64,000 nucleotides of DNA from UBA5314 sp964635975 (GTDB lineage: Bacteria > Bacillota > Syntrophomonadia > Syntrophomonadales > Syntrophomonadaceae), in contig CAZWPO010000015.1 in NCBI GenBank assembly GCA_964635975.1, positions 1 to 64,000 on the forward strand, given 5' to 3'. Below are positions 17,463 through 26,442 of this stretch, piece by piece (position 1 is the first letter of the stretch; each line of letters starts with the position of its first letter). The position numbers were made by a program, and so were the translations under genes. Under the pieces are notes generated by a model that saw only the letters and a list, made by a program, of their open reading frames with translations, had not been told where the DNA came from and made no database searches.

Positions 17463-18269
17463 CTATTTGGCTTTAACAAAGCCGTTTTTGGCAAATATTT
17501 TCATGCCCTCTTCACTCTGTAAAAAGGTCAAAAGGTCAGCAGCCTGGTCGCTGTTTTTTGAAGAAGCGATAATGGCTGCGGGAATAACAATGGGTTTATG
17601 CCAGCTTGACTCAGCTCTGGCGGCGACCCTGACTTTGTTAGAAGTTATAGCTATAGTATCCCACACCAGGCCTGCATCTGCGTCACCTGATTCCACCCAG
17701 GCGGTTAGTTGCATAAGATCTTTGCCGACCACCAGCTTTGGCTGTAGGGCATCCCATAGCTTAAGAGTCTCAAGAGTCTGCTGTGCGATTTTGGCAGCCG
17801 GTACGGTCTGCATCTCCCCGATTCCGATCTTCTTTACATCTGATTTTTTGAGATCATCGAAACTATTTATACTGGTATTGCTTTTATTGACGATTAGCAC
17901 CAGCTCGTCACTGAGCAGATTCACCCGACTTCCAGCTTTTAAGAGGCCTTTTTGCTCAAGTTCATCTATTTCTGCTATTCCCTGGGAAATAAAGACATCA
18001 GCGGCCGCGCCCTGCACAATCTGGTTCTTCAAGGCACCAGACGGGCCGTAATTGAAGGTAAGCTTGACATTTGGCTGCTTGGCGGCGTACACAGTTTTGA
18101 TCTCTTCGAAAGAACCTTTTAAGCTGGGCGGGACTGATAATAAAAGCTCGCTCTGGCTTGTAATAACATTATCAACCGTTGCAGGGGTGGTCTGTTTTGA
18201 GCACCCCGCGGTTGTCATAAGCAGCATGGCAATTATGGCAATAAAAATACTGTATGATTTTATTCTCAT
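17463..18269 (-). CDS. modA: Molybdate/tungstate ABC transporter substrate-binding lipoprotein (second copy)
   Basis: A lipoprotein signal with TTAGCSK gives a lipidated Cys. The ModA-type periplasmic-binding fold follows, with GPSGALKNQIVQGAAADVFISQ and QLTAWVESGDADAGLVWDT, the conserved oxyanion-binding and hinge segments. AAAGGAG precedes the ATG. It lies between modC and modD, so the operon has two substrate-binding proteins. They are clearly paralogous but diverged, and may differ in affinity or in the anion bound. Confidence 0.9.
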   Translation of the reverse strand: MRIKSYSIFIAIIAMLLMTTAGCSKQTTPATVDNVITSQSELLLSVPPSLKGSFEEIKTVYAAKQPNVKLTFNYGPSGALKNQIVQGAAADVFISQGIAEIDELEQKGLLKAGSRVNLLSDELVLIVNKSNTSINSFDDLKKSDVKKIGIGEMQTVPAAKIAQQTLETLKLWDALQPKLVVGKDLMQLTAWVESGDADAGLVWDTIAITSNKVRVAARAESSWHKPIVIPAAIIASSKNSDQAADLLTFLQSEEGMKIFAKNGFVKAK

Positions 18270-18297
18270 AAATATTATTCTCCTTTAAATCTAAATA

Positions 18298-19365
18298 CTA
18301 TCTTTCAACCAGGATTAGATTCTGCGCTTTCAGAGATACTCTCCAGGGGATAGGTCTGCTCTTCAGTTCATACCACTGGTCCTTGGTGATCTCCCATTGC
18401 AGATCGTAGTCCTCCGGTCCTGAAGGCGTTCTCTCCAGTGCGAGGTAAATAGTCATTCTGAAGGGTGATTCACTGGTGAAACTCGGCCAGGCTCGAAAGA
18501 TGTTAGAAGTGTCATCGTTTTCTCCAGTGCTGATATAATGAGCGCGAATACCGATATGTTTGATTTCCTTTTTCAATTCCGGGTTTACCTTAAGATTAAC
18601 GCCCCAGTCCACGGCCTCCAGCTCCCCGGGTCCGCTAGGCCTGGCAGAGGAAAAATTCTTGCATCCAGTCAGACGGGCAGCGGCGAGGGAGGGTGGATTC
18701 AAAAAAATAGACTCCTTTGTGCCTTCAGCTTCCATCTTCCCATTTGATAAAATTACTAGATGGTTGCACAGGCGATAGACTTCCTCCATGTTATGGGCAA
18801 CAAAAATAGTCACACCTTCGTAGTTGGACAAAGTTTCAAGCAGTTGTTTGACCATATGGCTGCGAAGGTAGTCATCCAGAGCGGAAAAGGGCTCGTCCAG
18901 CAGAAGAGCCTGAGGTTTTACAGCCAGAGCTCTAGCTAATGCTACCCTCTGCTGCTGCCCCCCGGAAAGCTGGAAGGGATATCTTCTCTCAAGGCCTTTC
19001 AGCTTGATCATTTCTATCATTTGAGCTACGTCCCGGCTCTTCTCCTTCTTGCTGAGGTGCCCCAATCCGAAGCCTATATTCTCTTCCACAGTCATATTGG
19101 GGAACAACGCGTAGTTCTGAAACAAAAAACCGATTTTGCGTTTGCGGCTGGGCAGATTGATGCCTTTTTCAGAATCATATAGCACTTGCCCATTCAAAAC
19201 AATTCGTCCGCTGTCGGGGCTCTCAATACCGGCGATGCAGCGAAGGGTCATGCTTTTACCAGCTCCGGAAGGACCCAGCAAGCCCAGCACCTCAGGCCCG
19301 CCTTCAAACTTAATATCAAGAAAAAAACCAGGTAATTTCTTCTTTACATCAGCGTAGATTTCCAT
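18298..19365 (-). CDS. modC: Molybdate ABC transporter ATP-binding protein
   Basis: Walker A is GPSGAGKS, the signature LSGGQQQRVALARAL, Walker B ALLLDEPFSALD and the switch His is in IFVAHNMEEV. The C-terminal region of about 110 residues corresponds to a TOBE-type molybdate-binding regulatory domain. The ATG follows the modB stop by a single base, so the two are translationally coupled. It energises oxyanion import with modB. Confidence 0.92.
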   Translation of the reverse strand: MEIYADVKKKLPGFFLDIKFEGGPEVLGLLGPSGAGKSMTLRCIAGIESPDSGRIVLNGQVLYDSEKGINLPSRKRKIGFLFQNYALFPNMTVEENIGFGLGHLSKKEKSRDVAQMIEMIKLKGLERRYPFQLSGGQQQRVALARALAVKPQALLLDEPFSALDDYLRSHMVKQLLETLSNYEGVTIFVAHNMEEVYRLCNHLVILSNGKMEAEGTKESIFLNPPSLAAARLTGCKNFSSARPSGPGELEAVDWGVNLKVNPELKKEIKHIGIRAHYISTGENDDTSNIFRAWPSFTSESPFRMTIYLALERTPSGPEDYDLQWEITKDQWYELKSRPIPWRVSLKAQNLILVER

Positions 19366-19366
19366 A

Positions 19367-20044
19367 TCAATTAATACCTATCGGCCCCTGTTTTCTCTGG
19401 TGATCAATCCAATAATTCATCGCAATCATCACGATAAGAGAGATGGTAAATATCATGAACACCCAAGCGAAAGCCTGGTCCATTTCACCGCCTTCAACCG
19501 CAAAAAATATAGCTACCGGGATGGTTTGGGTCCTGCCCGGAATGTTTCCCGCAACCATCAAGGTAGCACCGAATTCTCCAAGCGCCCGAGCAAAGGCCAG
19601 GATCGTGCCAGCCACGATTCCCGGCCAGGCCAGGGGTACGCTTACTTTCCAGAAGACTCTCCATTCCGATACGCCCAGGGTGCGAGCAGCGCTAATTATA
19701 TTTCCGTCAATCTGCTCAAAGGCTCCCCGGGCGGTTTTATACATTAAGGGCAGTGATACGACTGCGGCGGCTATTACAGTAGCCGGCCAGGAAAATATAA
19801 TCTGCGTGCCCAGCGTATAAAGCAGTTTGCCAAGCGGGCCATTTTTGCCTAAAAGAAGCAGGAGAAAAAAGCCTACGACGGTGGGGGGCAGAACCATAGG
19901 CAGCACCAGCACTCCGTCTATAAAGCCTTTAAGCCTGCCATGATAGCCGGCTACAAACCAAGCTATGGCAATGCCGACGAAGAATGTAATAAGCGTGGCC
20001 GAAAAAGCAGTTTTTAATGATATCCACAGGGGCGATAAATCCAT
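19367..20044 (-). CDS. modB: Molybdate ABC transporter permease
   Basis: The protein has 225 residues with five or six membrane helices and the permease coupling loop (EAA-like: AARTLGVSEWRVFWKVSVPLAWPGI). The length is typical for ModB. GGAAGG lies close upstream of the ATG. It starts 18 bases after the upstream modA and sits one base from modC. Confidence 0.92.
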   Translation of the reverse strand: MDLSPLWISLKTAFSATLITFFVGIAIAWFVAGYHGRLKGFIDGVLVLPMVLPPTVVGFFLLLLLGKNGPLGKLLYTLGTQIIFSWPATVIAAAVVSLPLMYKTARGAFEQIDGNIISAARTLGVSEWRVFWKVSVPLAWPGIVAGTILAFARALGEFGATLMVAGNIPGRTQTIPVAIFFAVEGGEMDQAFAWVFMIFTISLIVMIAMNYWIDHQRKQGPIGIN

Positions 20045-20062
20045 ATATATTTCCTTCCAGGA

Positions 20063-20866
20063 TTATTTGATGTTTACAGTAAATCCGTACTTCTCGAAAA
20101 TGGCTTTTGCTTTATCGCCGCTCAGATAGGTCAAGAATTCTCTGGCAGCATCTGCATTTTTGCTGGACTTAATTATCGCTACCGGATATACGATGGGTGT
20201 ATGCGTGCCCTCCGCGGCGGTGGCAATAACCTTCACCTTGTCGGTAGTCTTGGCATCAGTTGCATAAACGATGCCGGCATCTGCATTGCCAGTCTGAACC
20301 CATGTTAGTACTTCTTTGACGTCCTTGCCATATACGGTTTTTGATTTAATATCTTCGAGTAGGTTTAGCTTTTTGAATACTTCTTCAGCATACTGCCCGG
20401 CGGGAACGCTCTTGGGTTCGCCCAGGGCCAGCTTTTTTATACTGGCATCAGTAACATCCTGGAAGTCCTTTATTTCAGATTTTGAATCACTGGGAACCAC
20501 TAACACGAGTTTGTTGCCCAGCAAGTTCTTGATAGTGTCATCAATGGTAAGTCCTTTTGCTTTCAACTCGTCAACTTGCTTGGTAGCTGCGGAAAAAAAG
20601 ACATCGACATCAGCGCCCTGTTCAATCTGCTTCTGGAGAGAACCTGAAGAGCCGTAATTGATGGTTAAAGCCACGTTGGGTTTTTCCGCTGCATAGCTGG
20701 TTTTGACCTCGTCCATAGCATCCTTCAAACTTGCGGCCGCCGATATGGTCAACTGGGTCGTGGTGGTCTGGGTGGGGGATTGGTCGGTCTTACTGCAGGA
20801 CACAACACTCAACAACAGCACAAGGATGAGTCCCCAGTGTAGCAGATTTCTAGTTTTCCTCTTCAT
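20063..20866 (-). CDS. modA: Molybdate/tungstate ABC transporter substrate-binding lipoprotein (first gene of operon)
   Basis: A lipobox, LLSVVSCSK, is followed by the full ModA fold with SAAASLKDAMDEV, YGSSGSLQKQIEQGADVDVFFSA and VLTWVQTGNADAGIVYATDA. I use ATG 20866 because AAGGAAG lies eight bases upstream and the preceding residues (from 20914) are not signal-like. It is the promoter-proximal gene of the operon modA-modB-modC-modA-modD. Confidence 0.92.
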   Translation of the reverse strand: MKRKTRNLLHWGLILVLLLSVVSCSKTDQSPTQTTTTQLTISAAASLKDAMDEVKTSYAAEKPNVALTINYGSSGSLQKQIEQGADVDVFFSAATKQVDELKAKGLTIDDTIKNLLGNKLVLVVPSDSKSEIKDFQDVTDASIKKLALGEPKSVPAGQYAEEVFKKLNLLEDIKSKTVYGKDVKEVLTWVQTGNADAGIVYATDAKTTDKVKVIATAAEGTHTPIVYPVAIIKSSKNADAAREFLTYLSGDKAKAIFEKYGFTVNIK

Positions 20867-20922
20867 TTTGTTACTTCCTTTCGTTTTAATTTGACAGCCT
20901 TTTTGCCATAGCATAACATAAC

Positions 20923-21022
20923 ATTACAAAACGCGACAGTAAACAAATGGAACAAAATATTACAAAACAGAAGCTAACACGATACGAAGCGCCGCTAAGT
21001 AGCTATTGCGCTTTGTTAGCTT
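20923..21022. promoter_or_regulatory. Direct repeats and dyad between molybdate operon and its divergent regulator
   Basis: ATTACAAAAC occurs at 20923-20932 and again at 20959-20968. On the operon strand the first copy overlaps a plausible promoter (TTTACT, 17 bases, TATGTT). Next to it is a nested dyad: AAGCTAAC (20971-20978) with GTTAGCTT (21015-21022), enclosing AAGCGC with GCGCTT. These are candidate binding sites for the regulator encoded at 21119; this is inference from position. Confidence 0.45.
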
Positions 21023-21118
21023 GAATGGGAGAATAATGAAAGATCAATTATGCAATGTTTAATTAATATTAGTTAGACCAAATTCAATCTCCCAAAAGCG
21101 AAGAGGAGGTAGATGCAA

Positions 21119-22069
21119 ATGAATACGGAGACCTCTATGACGCCTGAAGAGGTGGCGGAACTTCTAAAAATTAAGAAGAATACGGTATATGAACTTATTA
21201 AAAGAGGCGATCTTAATGCTTATCGCGTAGGCAGGAAATACCGAATAGACCTTAAAGACATCGATGCCTATAAACAGCGTCAGGCAAAGTCGCAAACTGA
21301 TAATATGGCCCAGGAAAAGCTGGTAGTTTCAACTGGTTTCACCCGCGCCCAGCTTGAGACACCAGGATATCTGGTGATTTGCGGCCAGGATATGCTGCTG
21401 GATGTGTTGACCAGGCATCTGGAGAATCCGCCATATGGCTATCAAGCCTTAAGGCAGCAAGTGGGAAGTATGGCGGGACTCAATGCTCTGTACCACGAAA
21501 AAGTAGATGTGGCCACAGTGCATTTATGGGATGGCGATAAAGACGAGTACAACGATGGTTATATCAAATACCTGGTTCCGGGAATGAGGAAGACTGTAAT
21601 CCATCTGGTTTCGCGCATGCACGGATTTTATGTAAGAGAAGGCAATCCACTCAACATTAAAGGCTGGCGCGACCTGACCAGGGACGACATATGTATAGTT
21701 AACCGTGAAAAAGGCTCGGGTGCCCGGGTCCTGCTGGATGAAAAGTTGCGCGTCCTGGGTATAGACCGTCGTGCAGTGCGAGGGTATGATCAGCAAAAAC
21801 TCTCCCACGTGGAAATAGCCAGTATGGTTGCGCGTGGTGAGGCTGACATCGGTCTGGGCCATCAAAAAGCGGCTTTTCAGGTGAGGGGAGTTGAGTTCAT
21901 CCCGCTGCAGAAGGAAAAGTATGACATGGTGGTATTGAGAGAACGCATCAGTGAACCAAAAATTCAAGCGGTGATTGATGTTGTCCGATCAAAAACATTT
22001 AAGGCTGATATTGCAGCCATGGGTGATTATGACGTAAGTGAAATGGGTGAGGAGAGGGAAATTAGCTAA
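21119..22069 (+). CDS. HTH (excisionase-type) / PBP-like regulator of molybdate genes
   Basis: The N-terminal MerR/excisionase-type helix-turn-helix is at about residues 6-55 (MTPEEVAELLKIKKNTVYELIKRG). It is fused to a substrate-binding-protein-like domain (about 70-300) with REKGSGARVLLDEKL and GEADIGLGHQKAA. This architecture is found in one-component oxyanion sensors beside molybdate or tungstate transporters. It is divergent from the mod operon. ATG 21119 is nine bases after GAGGAGG; the ATG at 21113 is only three bases away. It probably represses or activates the operon when it binds the anion. Confidence 0.85.
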   Translation: MNTETSMTPEEVAELLKIKKNTVYELIKRGDLNAYRVGRKYRIDLKDIDAYKQRQAKSQTDNMAQEKLVVSTGFTRAQLETPGYLVICGQDMLLDVLTRHLENPPYGYQALRQQVGSMAGLNALYHEKVDVATVHLWDGDKDEYNDGYIKYLVPGMRKTVIHLVSRMHGFYVREGNPLNIKGWRDLTRDDICIVNREKGSGARVLLDEKLRVLGIDRRAVRGYDQQKLSHVEIASMVARGEADIGLGHQKAAFQVRGVEFIPLQKEKYDMVVLRERISEPKIQAVIDVVRSKTFKADIAAMGDYDVSEMGEEREIS

Positions 22070-22266
22070 GTCATGATAAAGCTGGTGAAGAATCGGAAAG
22101 AATTAATTGTATAATTCTTAGGATTAGGACGCGAAATATTTTATGATGTTAATTCATTTTATTTTGAGTTGTACCAGAAAATTGCTGATTTTTTGTATGC
22201 TCGCGGCCCATTCTCGACCAATAGTGTTTTTGATATTAATTTAGGAAAAGATAATCAAAAAATGAG

Positions 22267-22749
22267 ATGGTGAGAGTTATTATCAAACATCGGTCGCCGA
22301 TAATGGCGCTGCTCTGGTCACTTGCCATACCGGGATTCGGGCAGCTATATAACAAAGACTATCTGGTTGGTCTGCTTTTAGTGTTCCTTGAGTTCATTAT
22401 AAATGTCAAAGCAAATCTCAATATGGCGATTATTGCATCTTTTCGAGGTCAATATCAACAGTCGGCCCAGGTAGCAGATTGTCAATGGCTTTTATTCTAT
22501 CCCTGCGTATATGCTTTTTCACTCTGGCATGCTTATAATCGTTCAATCGAGATCAATACAAATTTGGATAAGAAAGATGTATCACAGTGCCTAACTTTCT
22601 TAAATGGGCCTTTAATTGGGATGGCTATGGTAGGTACTCTGGGTATTATATACAGCCAATGGGGGCCGATCTTTGGCGGGATGCTGGGAATGATAGCGGG
22701 TTTTGCAGCAGGGTGGCTTATCGATGTTGCAAGCGATAAAACATCTTAG
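22267..22749 (+). CDS. Small multi-pass membrane protein, unknown function
   Basis: A protein of 160 residues with two N-terminal membrane segments (ALLWSLAIPGFGQLYNKDY then LVGLLLVFLEFIINV), one around residues 75-95, and a Gly-rich C-terminal pair. The IPGFGQLYN motif is shared with TM2-like membrane proteins. The ribosome binding site is weak. No operon partner is evident. Confidence 0.6.
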   Translation: MVRVIIKHRSPIMALLWSLAIPGFGQLYNKDYLVGLLLVFLEFIINVKANLNMAIIASFRGQYQQSAQVADCQWLLFYPCVYAFSLWHAYNRSIEINTNLDKKDVSQCLTFLNGPLIGMAMVGTLGIIYSQWGPIFGGMLGMIAGFAAGWLIDVASDKTS

Positions 22750-22811
22750 AGTCTTGACTATACTCTGACACATTTGCAGCAAACTGGTAGATTGCGGATA
22801 TCGTCACTAGC

Positions 22812-22985
22812 CTAACCGGTAGCTTTGATGTCAAACTTATTCTTCTCAAACTGGTAATAGGCAATTATGAGTTTGTCCAGGCTCTGGCTGAGCTTAACCA
22901 CCAGGGGATCCTGAAGGCCTCTTTTTTCTCCCTGTTCAATAAGCTCCTGGCGCAGCTCCTCGATATTTTGAACAATATTCATCAT
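22812..22985 (-). CDS. Spo0E-like aspartyl-phosphate phosphatase family peptide
   Basis: The 57-residue ORF has IEELRQELIEQG, then VVKLSQSLDKLIIAYYQFE, the SQ.LD..I..YY signature of Spo0E-like peptides, which dephosphorylate Spo0A~P in spore formers. GAGGG lies seven bases before ATG 22985. It stands alone on its strand. It is a strong pointer to a sporulating lineage, although some family members act on other response regulators. Confidence 0.85.
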   Translation of the reverse strand: MMNIVQNIEELRQELIEQGEKRGLQDPLVVKLSQSLDKLIIAYYQFEKNKFDIKATG

Positions 22986-23407
22986 AATAAGACCCTCTTT
23001 ACAGTCTGCATAGGTAATATTTTACTTAAATTACCATTAAACGGCAAGAAAATTATTCCGACAAGAATGTCGTCGAGGAGCACTAGAGGATTGAAAATAA
23101 GGGGATAAGACCAATCGACATTTTCTGCATACCTGGAATAATAGAAGAAAAATCTCCCCGGTCCGAAAAGGCGGCTGTAAAATTTGTGTTCAGGAACATA
23201 GATATAAAATCATGCTGGATCACATGGGCCTAAGGCCCATGCTGCAACTGGTTTGGATGAAGGCACGGTGCTGGGCAGGACTTCAACCTGCTGGAGTGCG
23301 CAAATCCATGAAATGGCTATCTTTGAACAGGCCGGGGTCAGGAACAAAGACTGATTACCATGGCCGTGGGCAAAAATCGAGGAAAGCTTTTATCTGGAAT
23401 TATAACG
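22986..23407. other. Gene-poor stretch with coding-like fragments
   Basis: No intact gene is seen. A near-perfect palindrome, CATGGGCC (23223-23230) TAA GGCCCATG (23234-23241), lies near the start of a short open stretch in one frame (AATGLDEGTVLGRTSTCW, ending at a TGA near 23353) that reads like protein but has no start. It may be a relic of a lost gene. Confidence 0.3.
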
Positions 23408-23683
23408 TTACTCTGTTCCCGGAGCCTTATTTGCGGGTATTCTTTCGATTTTAAAACCAGTGTCAGTTTCCTGACCGTTGACCTTTACTTTCATGTCAGA
23501 GGGATTTGCAGATTCAGAAGCAGGTTGTTGCTGCACTGCAGTTGGATGTGTCTGAACAGGCGGCTTGCTGTCATTCCCGTATTTAACCGCTCCGATTATC
23601 ACAACGATTAAAGCGGCAACTATGATCCAGAACAACCAGTCTGAAGGATGTTTGCCCGCCTTCTTTGTTTTTTGCTTGGCCAT
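23408..23683 (-). CDS. Small membrane-anchored protein, unknown function
   Basis: A protein of 91 residues: a basic N terminus (AKQKTKKAGKHPSDW), one membrane helix (LFWIIVAALIVVIIGAV) and an extracellular Pro/Gln/Ser-rich tail. AAAGGAG lies eight bases before ATG 23683, which supports a real gene. No domain is recognised. Confidence 0.6.
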   Translation of the reverse strand: MAKQKTKKAGKHPSDWLFWIIVAALIVVIIGAVKYGNDSKPPVQTHPTAVQQQPASESANPSDMKVKVNGQETDTGFKIERIPANKAPGTE

Positions 23684-23971
23684 TGCTATGACTCCTTTTC
23701 TTTTCTGAACATTATTCTACCATAACTGTGCTATCAACAATTAAAATTTGTTTTAAATGTCCGGACTGAAAGCAAAATGGCAGTAATCGCATCAGCTATA
23801 TCAATAAGCATTACTGAGCAAATGGTTGCAGGCAACAAATACCTGGCAGTCGTCACCTCAATCATTGTAGGCGGTATCGGATCCCTGGGGTCTTAACGGA
23901 GCAAGCGCGGATGCTTATTGAAACAAACAAATGCTGGCGTGTAGGCGGAGATGGCGTGGCAAACTGGCATT

Positions 23972-24184
23972 TCAGTCATACATGAGCCCATGCTCGACTG
24001 CGAATCTTATTCCCTTTTCCAGTGCTTTCTGCTCAGAAGGTGCCGAAAAATATTCAAGCGGGATTCCATTGGGGGTTCGACTAGAAGGTTTTTTCATCAA
24101 ACAGTAATTATTAGAGCCGGGATTTTCGCGCATTATCCAGAATAATGGGTAGTTTAACACGCAGATCGACCAATCTACACTCAT
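23972..24184 (-). CDS. Hypothetical protein of 70 residues
   Basis: The frame is open much further upstream (to 24451), but the best ribosome binding site, AAGAGG eight bases before ATG 24184, points to this shorter start. The product has a hydrophobic N terminus (ICVLNYPLFWIM) and a helical C terminus (EQKALEKGIRFAVEHG). No family is recognised. It lies in a gene-poor region and could be a remnant. Confidence 0.4.
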   Translation of the reverse strand: MSVDWSICVLNYPLFWIMRENPGSNNYCLMKKPSSRTPNGIPLEYFSAPSEQKALEKGIRFAVEHGLMYD

Positions 24185-24423
24185 CACATCAACCTCTTCT
24201 TTGAAACTCGTGGAAATCCCATAAGTTTTGCAATGATAAATATTCCACATAATTCTACAAAAACCTTCATCATTTTTATCAAAAATGCCTACCCTGCCAC
24301 AATGTCGCCGCTGAGGCGGTATTGGTTGATCCATTGCCAAGATGGTAAATTGTAGGAAATCCGATAAGCTTTGAGGATGATTATCTACAATTATGAAAAA
24401 ACAATTTATAATCACGAAGAAAG

Positions 24424-24600
24424 ATGAAATGTTCAACCCCTGCAAAAGCATTTAGCGTATTCAAGGCATATCAGGTTGATAACACAGGATGGCAACAAAC
24501 GCGGCGGTTAATAAAAATAAGTGTCAAGGAAGGTTTGTTGTATAAATCAGATGACAAATATGTAATAAGAAACCAACTACGCGAAAAAAATGTAGATTAA
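24424..24600 (+). CDS. Doubtful short ORF, possibly a remnant
   Basis: A 58-codon frame with basic, coding-like composition (WQQTRRLIKISVKEG, YVIRNQLREK). The upstream region offers only a weak ribosome binding site. It could be the end of a decayed DNA-binding gene. Low confidence. Confidence 0.25.
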   Translation: MKCSTPAKAFSVFKAYQVDNTGWQQTRRLIKISVKEGLLYKSDDKYVIRNQLREKNVD

Positions 24601-24700
24601 TAATAATAAATAAAGGATTTATGGAAAATTCACAGAAATAATGGACTAGCTTGGCGGGAATGTCAAGCCAATAGTCGAATAACCTTGGGGGCTAAAGATT

Positions 24701-26236
24701 ATGAGTTCCAGGTTCTTTGTTGAAGATGGGTTTGTTTATGTTGATATTGGCAGCGAAATAAATCTAATAGGTGATTTTTTTGAATTATTAAAGCAAAATC
24801 AGATTGATTTCGATTTAAAAAATGTTCTCGGCACTAACTTCGAAACCCAAAAGATCATTAAACTGGTTCCCGAAAAGGAATTGTGCAGGGTTAGATTATC
24901 CAGCGATAATTTGTATGCTTTTATGAGTCTTTTCCCGATTTTTCCACCCAGCATAAACATGGAAGAGATACTAGGAATGCTGGCGGAATTAAAAGTGACC
25001 GAGGGTATAGATCGAGGATTGATTCAGAAAATCATTGTTGACCGCCAACCGGTGACAGACATGCCTGTAGCAAAAGGCATCCCTCCTATTCCCGGATCAC
25101 CTCAGATAATAATCAACCATTATAATCCAAGTGATAAAATCGAGCTGAAAGTGGACGAAGACGGTAATGTCGATTTTAAAAATCTGGATAATGTGGTCAA
25201 TGTAAAAAAAGGTACTGTGGTGGCTACGAGGACCCGAGAGTATGAACCGGTCCCGGGTATTGATATATTTGGAAATATTATTGAGCCTCCTCCCGCAGTA
25301 GACATTAGTTTTGATGTTGGTAAGGGAATCATAGTTGTCGATGACGAGGCTATTGCATATATGGATGGTTATCTGGAATGGGATGACCGGGACCGTTTAA
25401 ATGTTAACAACACCATGATAATCAAAGGCGATGTTGCTTATGGCACAGGCAATTTGGATATTGACGGAAGCATTCTGGTGAAAGGTGATGTCCTGCCTGG
25501 TTTCATTGTAAAAGCATCCAAGAACATAGATATCATGGGTTCCGCGGAAGATGCCTCCATCCTGGCTGGTGGTGACATCAATATACGAGGTTCGGTCGTG
25601 GGGAAAAAGGGATGTGATGTGACGGCAGGAGGAGACATAAAGGTAAATTACGCTCAGAACTCGACTCTAAAAGCCAAAGGGTCAGTTCACATAACGAGAT
25701 ATGTTTATAATACCAGCATTTTATCAGACGATATGATCTATATTAACTCTCGCGAGGGCGTAATTTTTGGGGATTCGAATAAGTTGATTGCCAAGAATGC
25801 CGTTTACATCAAAAGCATACTCCAGGAAAAACCACTGGAGATTACCGTAACTGGTTTTTCACGATCAGAATATTCTGAGCTTCTCAGTGAGGTTGAGAAT
25901 GACGTCGTTAAGAAACTTGAACTGATAAGGGAAAGCGGTAATAGGAAGATAACGCTGCTGGCTCAAAAAAGTGAAGCCAGGAACAATAATGAACTTTTTG
26001 AGCTTATGAAACAGGAACAGTCTTTCAAGGAAGACCTGAATGTCCTGAACAAGTTGAAGAAAAGGCTGACTCTCATCGTTAATAGAATACCTCAACCAGG
26101 AGTAATCGAAATAGACAAATCAGCTTGTTTGAGACTGACCGTGGCTATAGGCTCTCGTTCAACAACGGTAGCTCCATTCAATGAAACGGTGAGATTCATA
26201 AGTGATGATGAATTAGAAGGGCTGGTTATGAAGTAG
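24701..26236 (+). CDS. FapA-family (DUF342) polymerising protein
   Basis: The central region (about 165-380) is the right-handed beta-helix-like repeat core of the DUF342/FapA family (GDVAYGTGNLDIDGSILVKGDVLPGF, then ILAGGDINIRGSVVGKKG). A C-terminal helical part (about 390-460) is likely a coiled coil. Length (511) fits the family. FapA-type proteins are named for flagellar assembly, but many homologues lie outside flagellar loci, as here. No flagellar genes are in the window. The gene ends at a terminator that carries the 152-bp nested element. Confidence 0.85.
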   Translation: MSSRFFVEDGFVYVDIGSEINLIGDFFELLKQNQIDFDLKNVLGTNFETQKIIKLVPEKELCRVRLSSDNLYAFMSLFPIFPPSINMEEILGMLAELKVTEGIDRGLIQKIIVDRQPVTDMPVAKGIPPIPGSPQIIINHYNPSDKIELKVDEDGNVDFKNLDNVVNVKKGTVVATRTREYEPVPGIDIFGNIIEPPPAVDISFDVGKGIIVVDDEAIAYMDGYLEWDDRDRLNVNNTMIIKGDVAYGTGNLDIDGSILVKGDVLPGFIVKASKNIDIMGSAEDASILAGGDINIRGSVVGKKGCDVTAGGDIKVNYAQNSTLKAKGSVHITRYVYNTSILSDDMIYINSREGVIFGDSNKLIAKNAVYIKSILQEKPLEITVTGFSRSEYSELLSEVENDVVKKLELIRESGNRKITLLAQKSEARNNNELFELMKQEQSFKEDLNVLNKLKKRLTLIVNRIPQPGVIEIDKSACLRLTVAIGSRSTTVAPFNETVRFISDDELEGLVMK

Positions 26237-26266
26237 TCTTCTTTAGAGCTGAAATTTTAACCGATA

Positions 26267-26290
26267 AAAAGCTGCCATCCGGCAGCTTTT
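26267..26290 (+). terminator. FapA terminator, left copy of a duplicated hairpin
   Basis: Stem AAAAGCTGCC (26267-26276) with GGCAGCTTTT (26281-26290) and a four-base loop, about 30 bases after the gene. The same hairpin, with one base changed in the loop, recurs at 26443-26466. Confidence 0.8.
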
Positions 26291-26442
26291 CAGACCGTCA
26301 AAAAAGCCAAATATCTGTGTCGCTGCACAAAGCCCGCTCAATCAACGTATTCCATATACGCCTCAATCACGGGCTTTGCTTGTTCCTTGATCTTCGACTT
26401 TTTTGCTCGCTCTGCCAGGGTGTCAACTTCTTTGACACCCTG
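26291..26442 (+). repeat. 152-bp terminator-nested repeat element, copy A
   Basis: The element begins CAGACCGTCAA and ends GACACCCTG; the termini share an inverted CAG...GTCAA pattern. It aligns without gaps to copy B at 34358-34509 with 19 differences in 152 positions by my count. Conserved parts are both ends, a stem AAAGCCCG with CGGGCTTT enclosing CGTAT/ATACG, a TTTTTTGCTCGC word, and a terminal hairpin GGGTGTCAA / TTTGACACCC. No ORF of note. It is flanked by two copies of the host terminator hairpin. Confidence 0.85.

Noticed and set aside
23777..23896. Forty-codon ORF with a transporter-like sequence
   Set aside because: No ribosome binding site and no extension; treated as a fragment, not a gene.
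24185..24451. Longer version of the hypothetical minus-strand ORF (159 residues)
   Set aside because: No ribosome binding site at the upstream starts, and the extra sequence is not conserved-looking; the 70-residue start has one.
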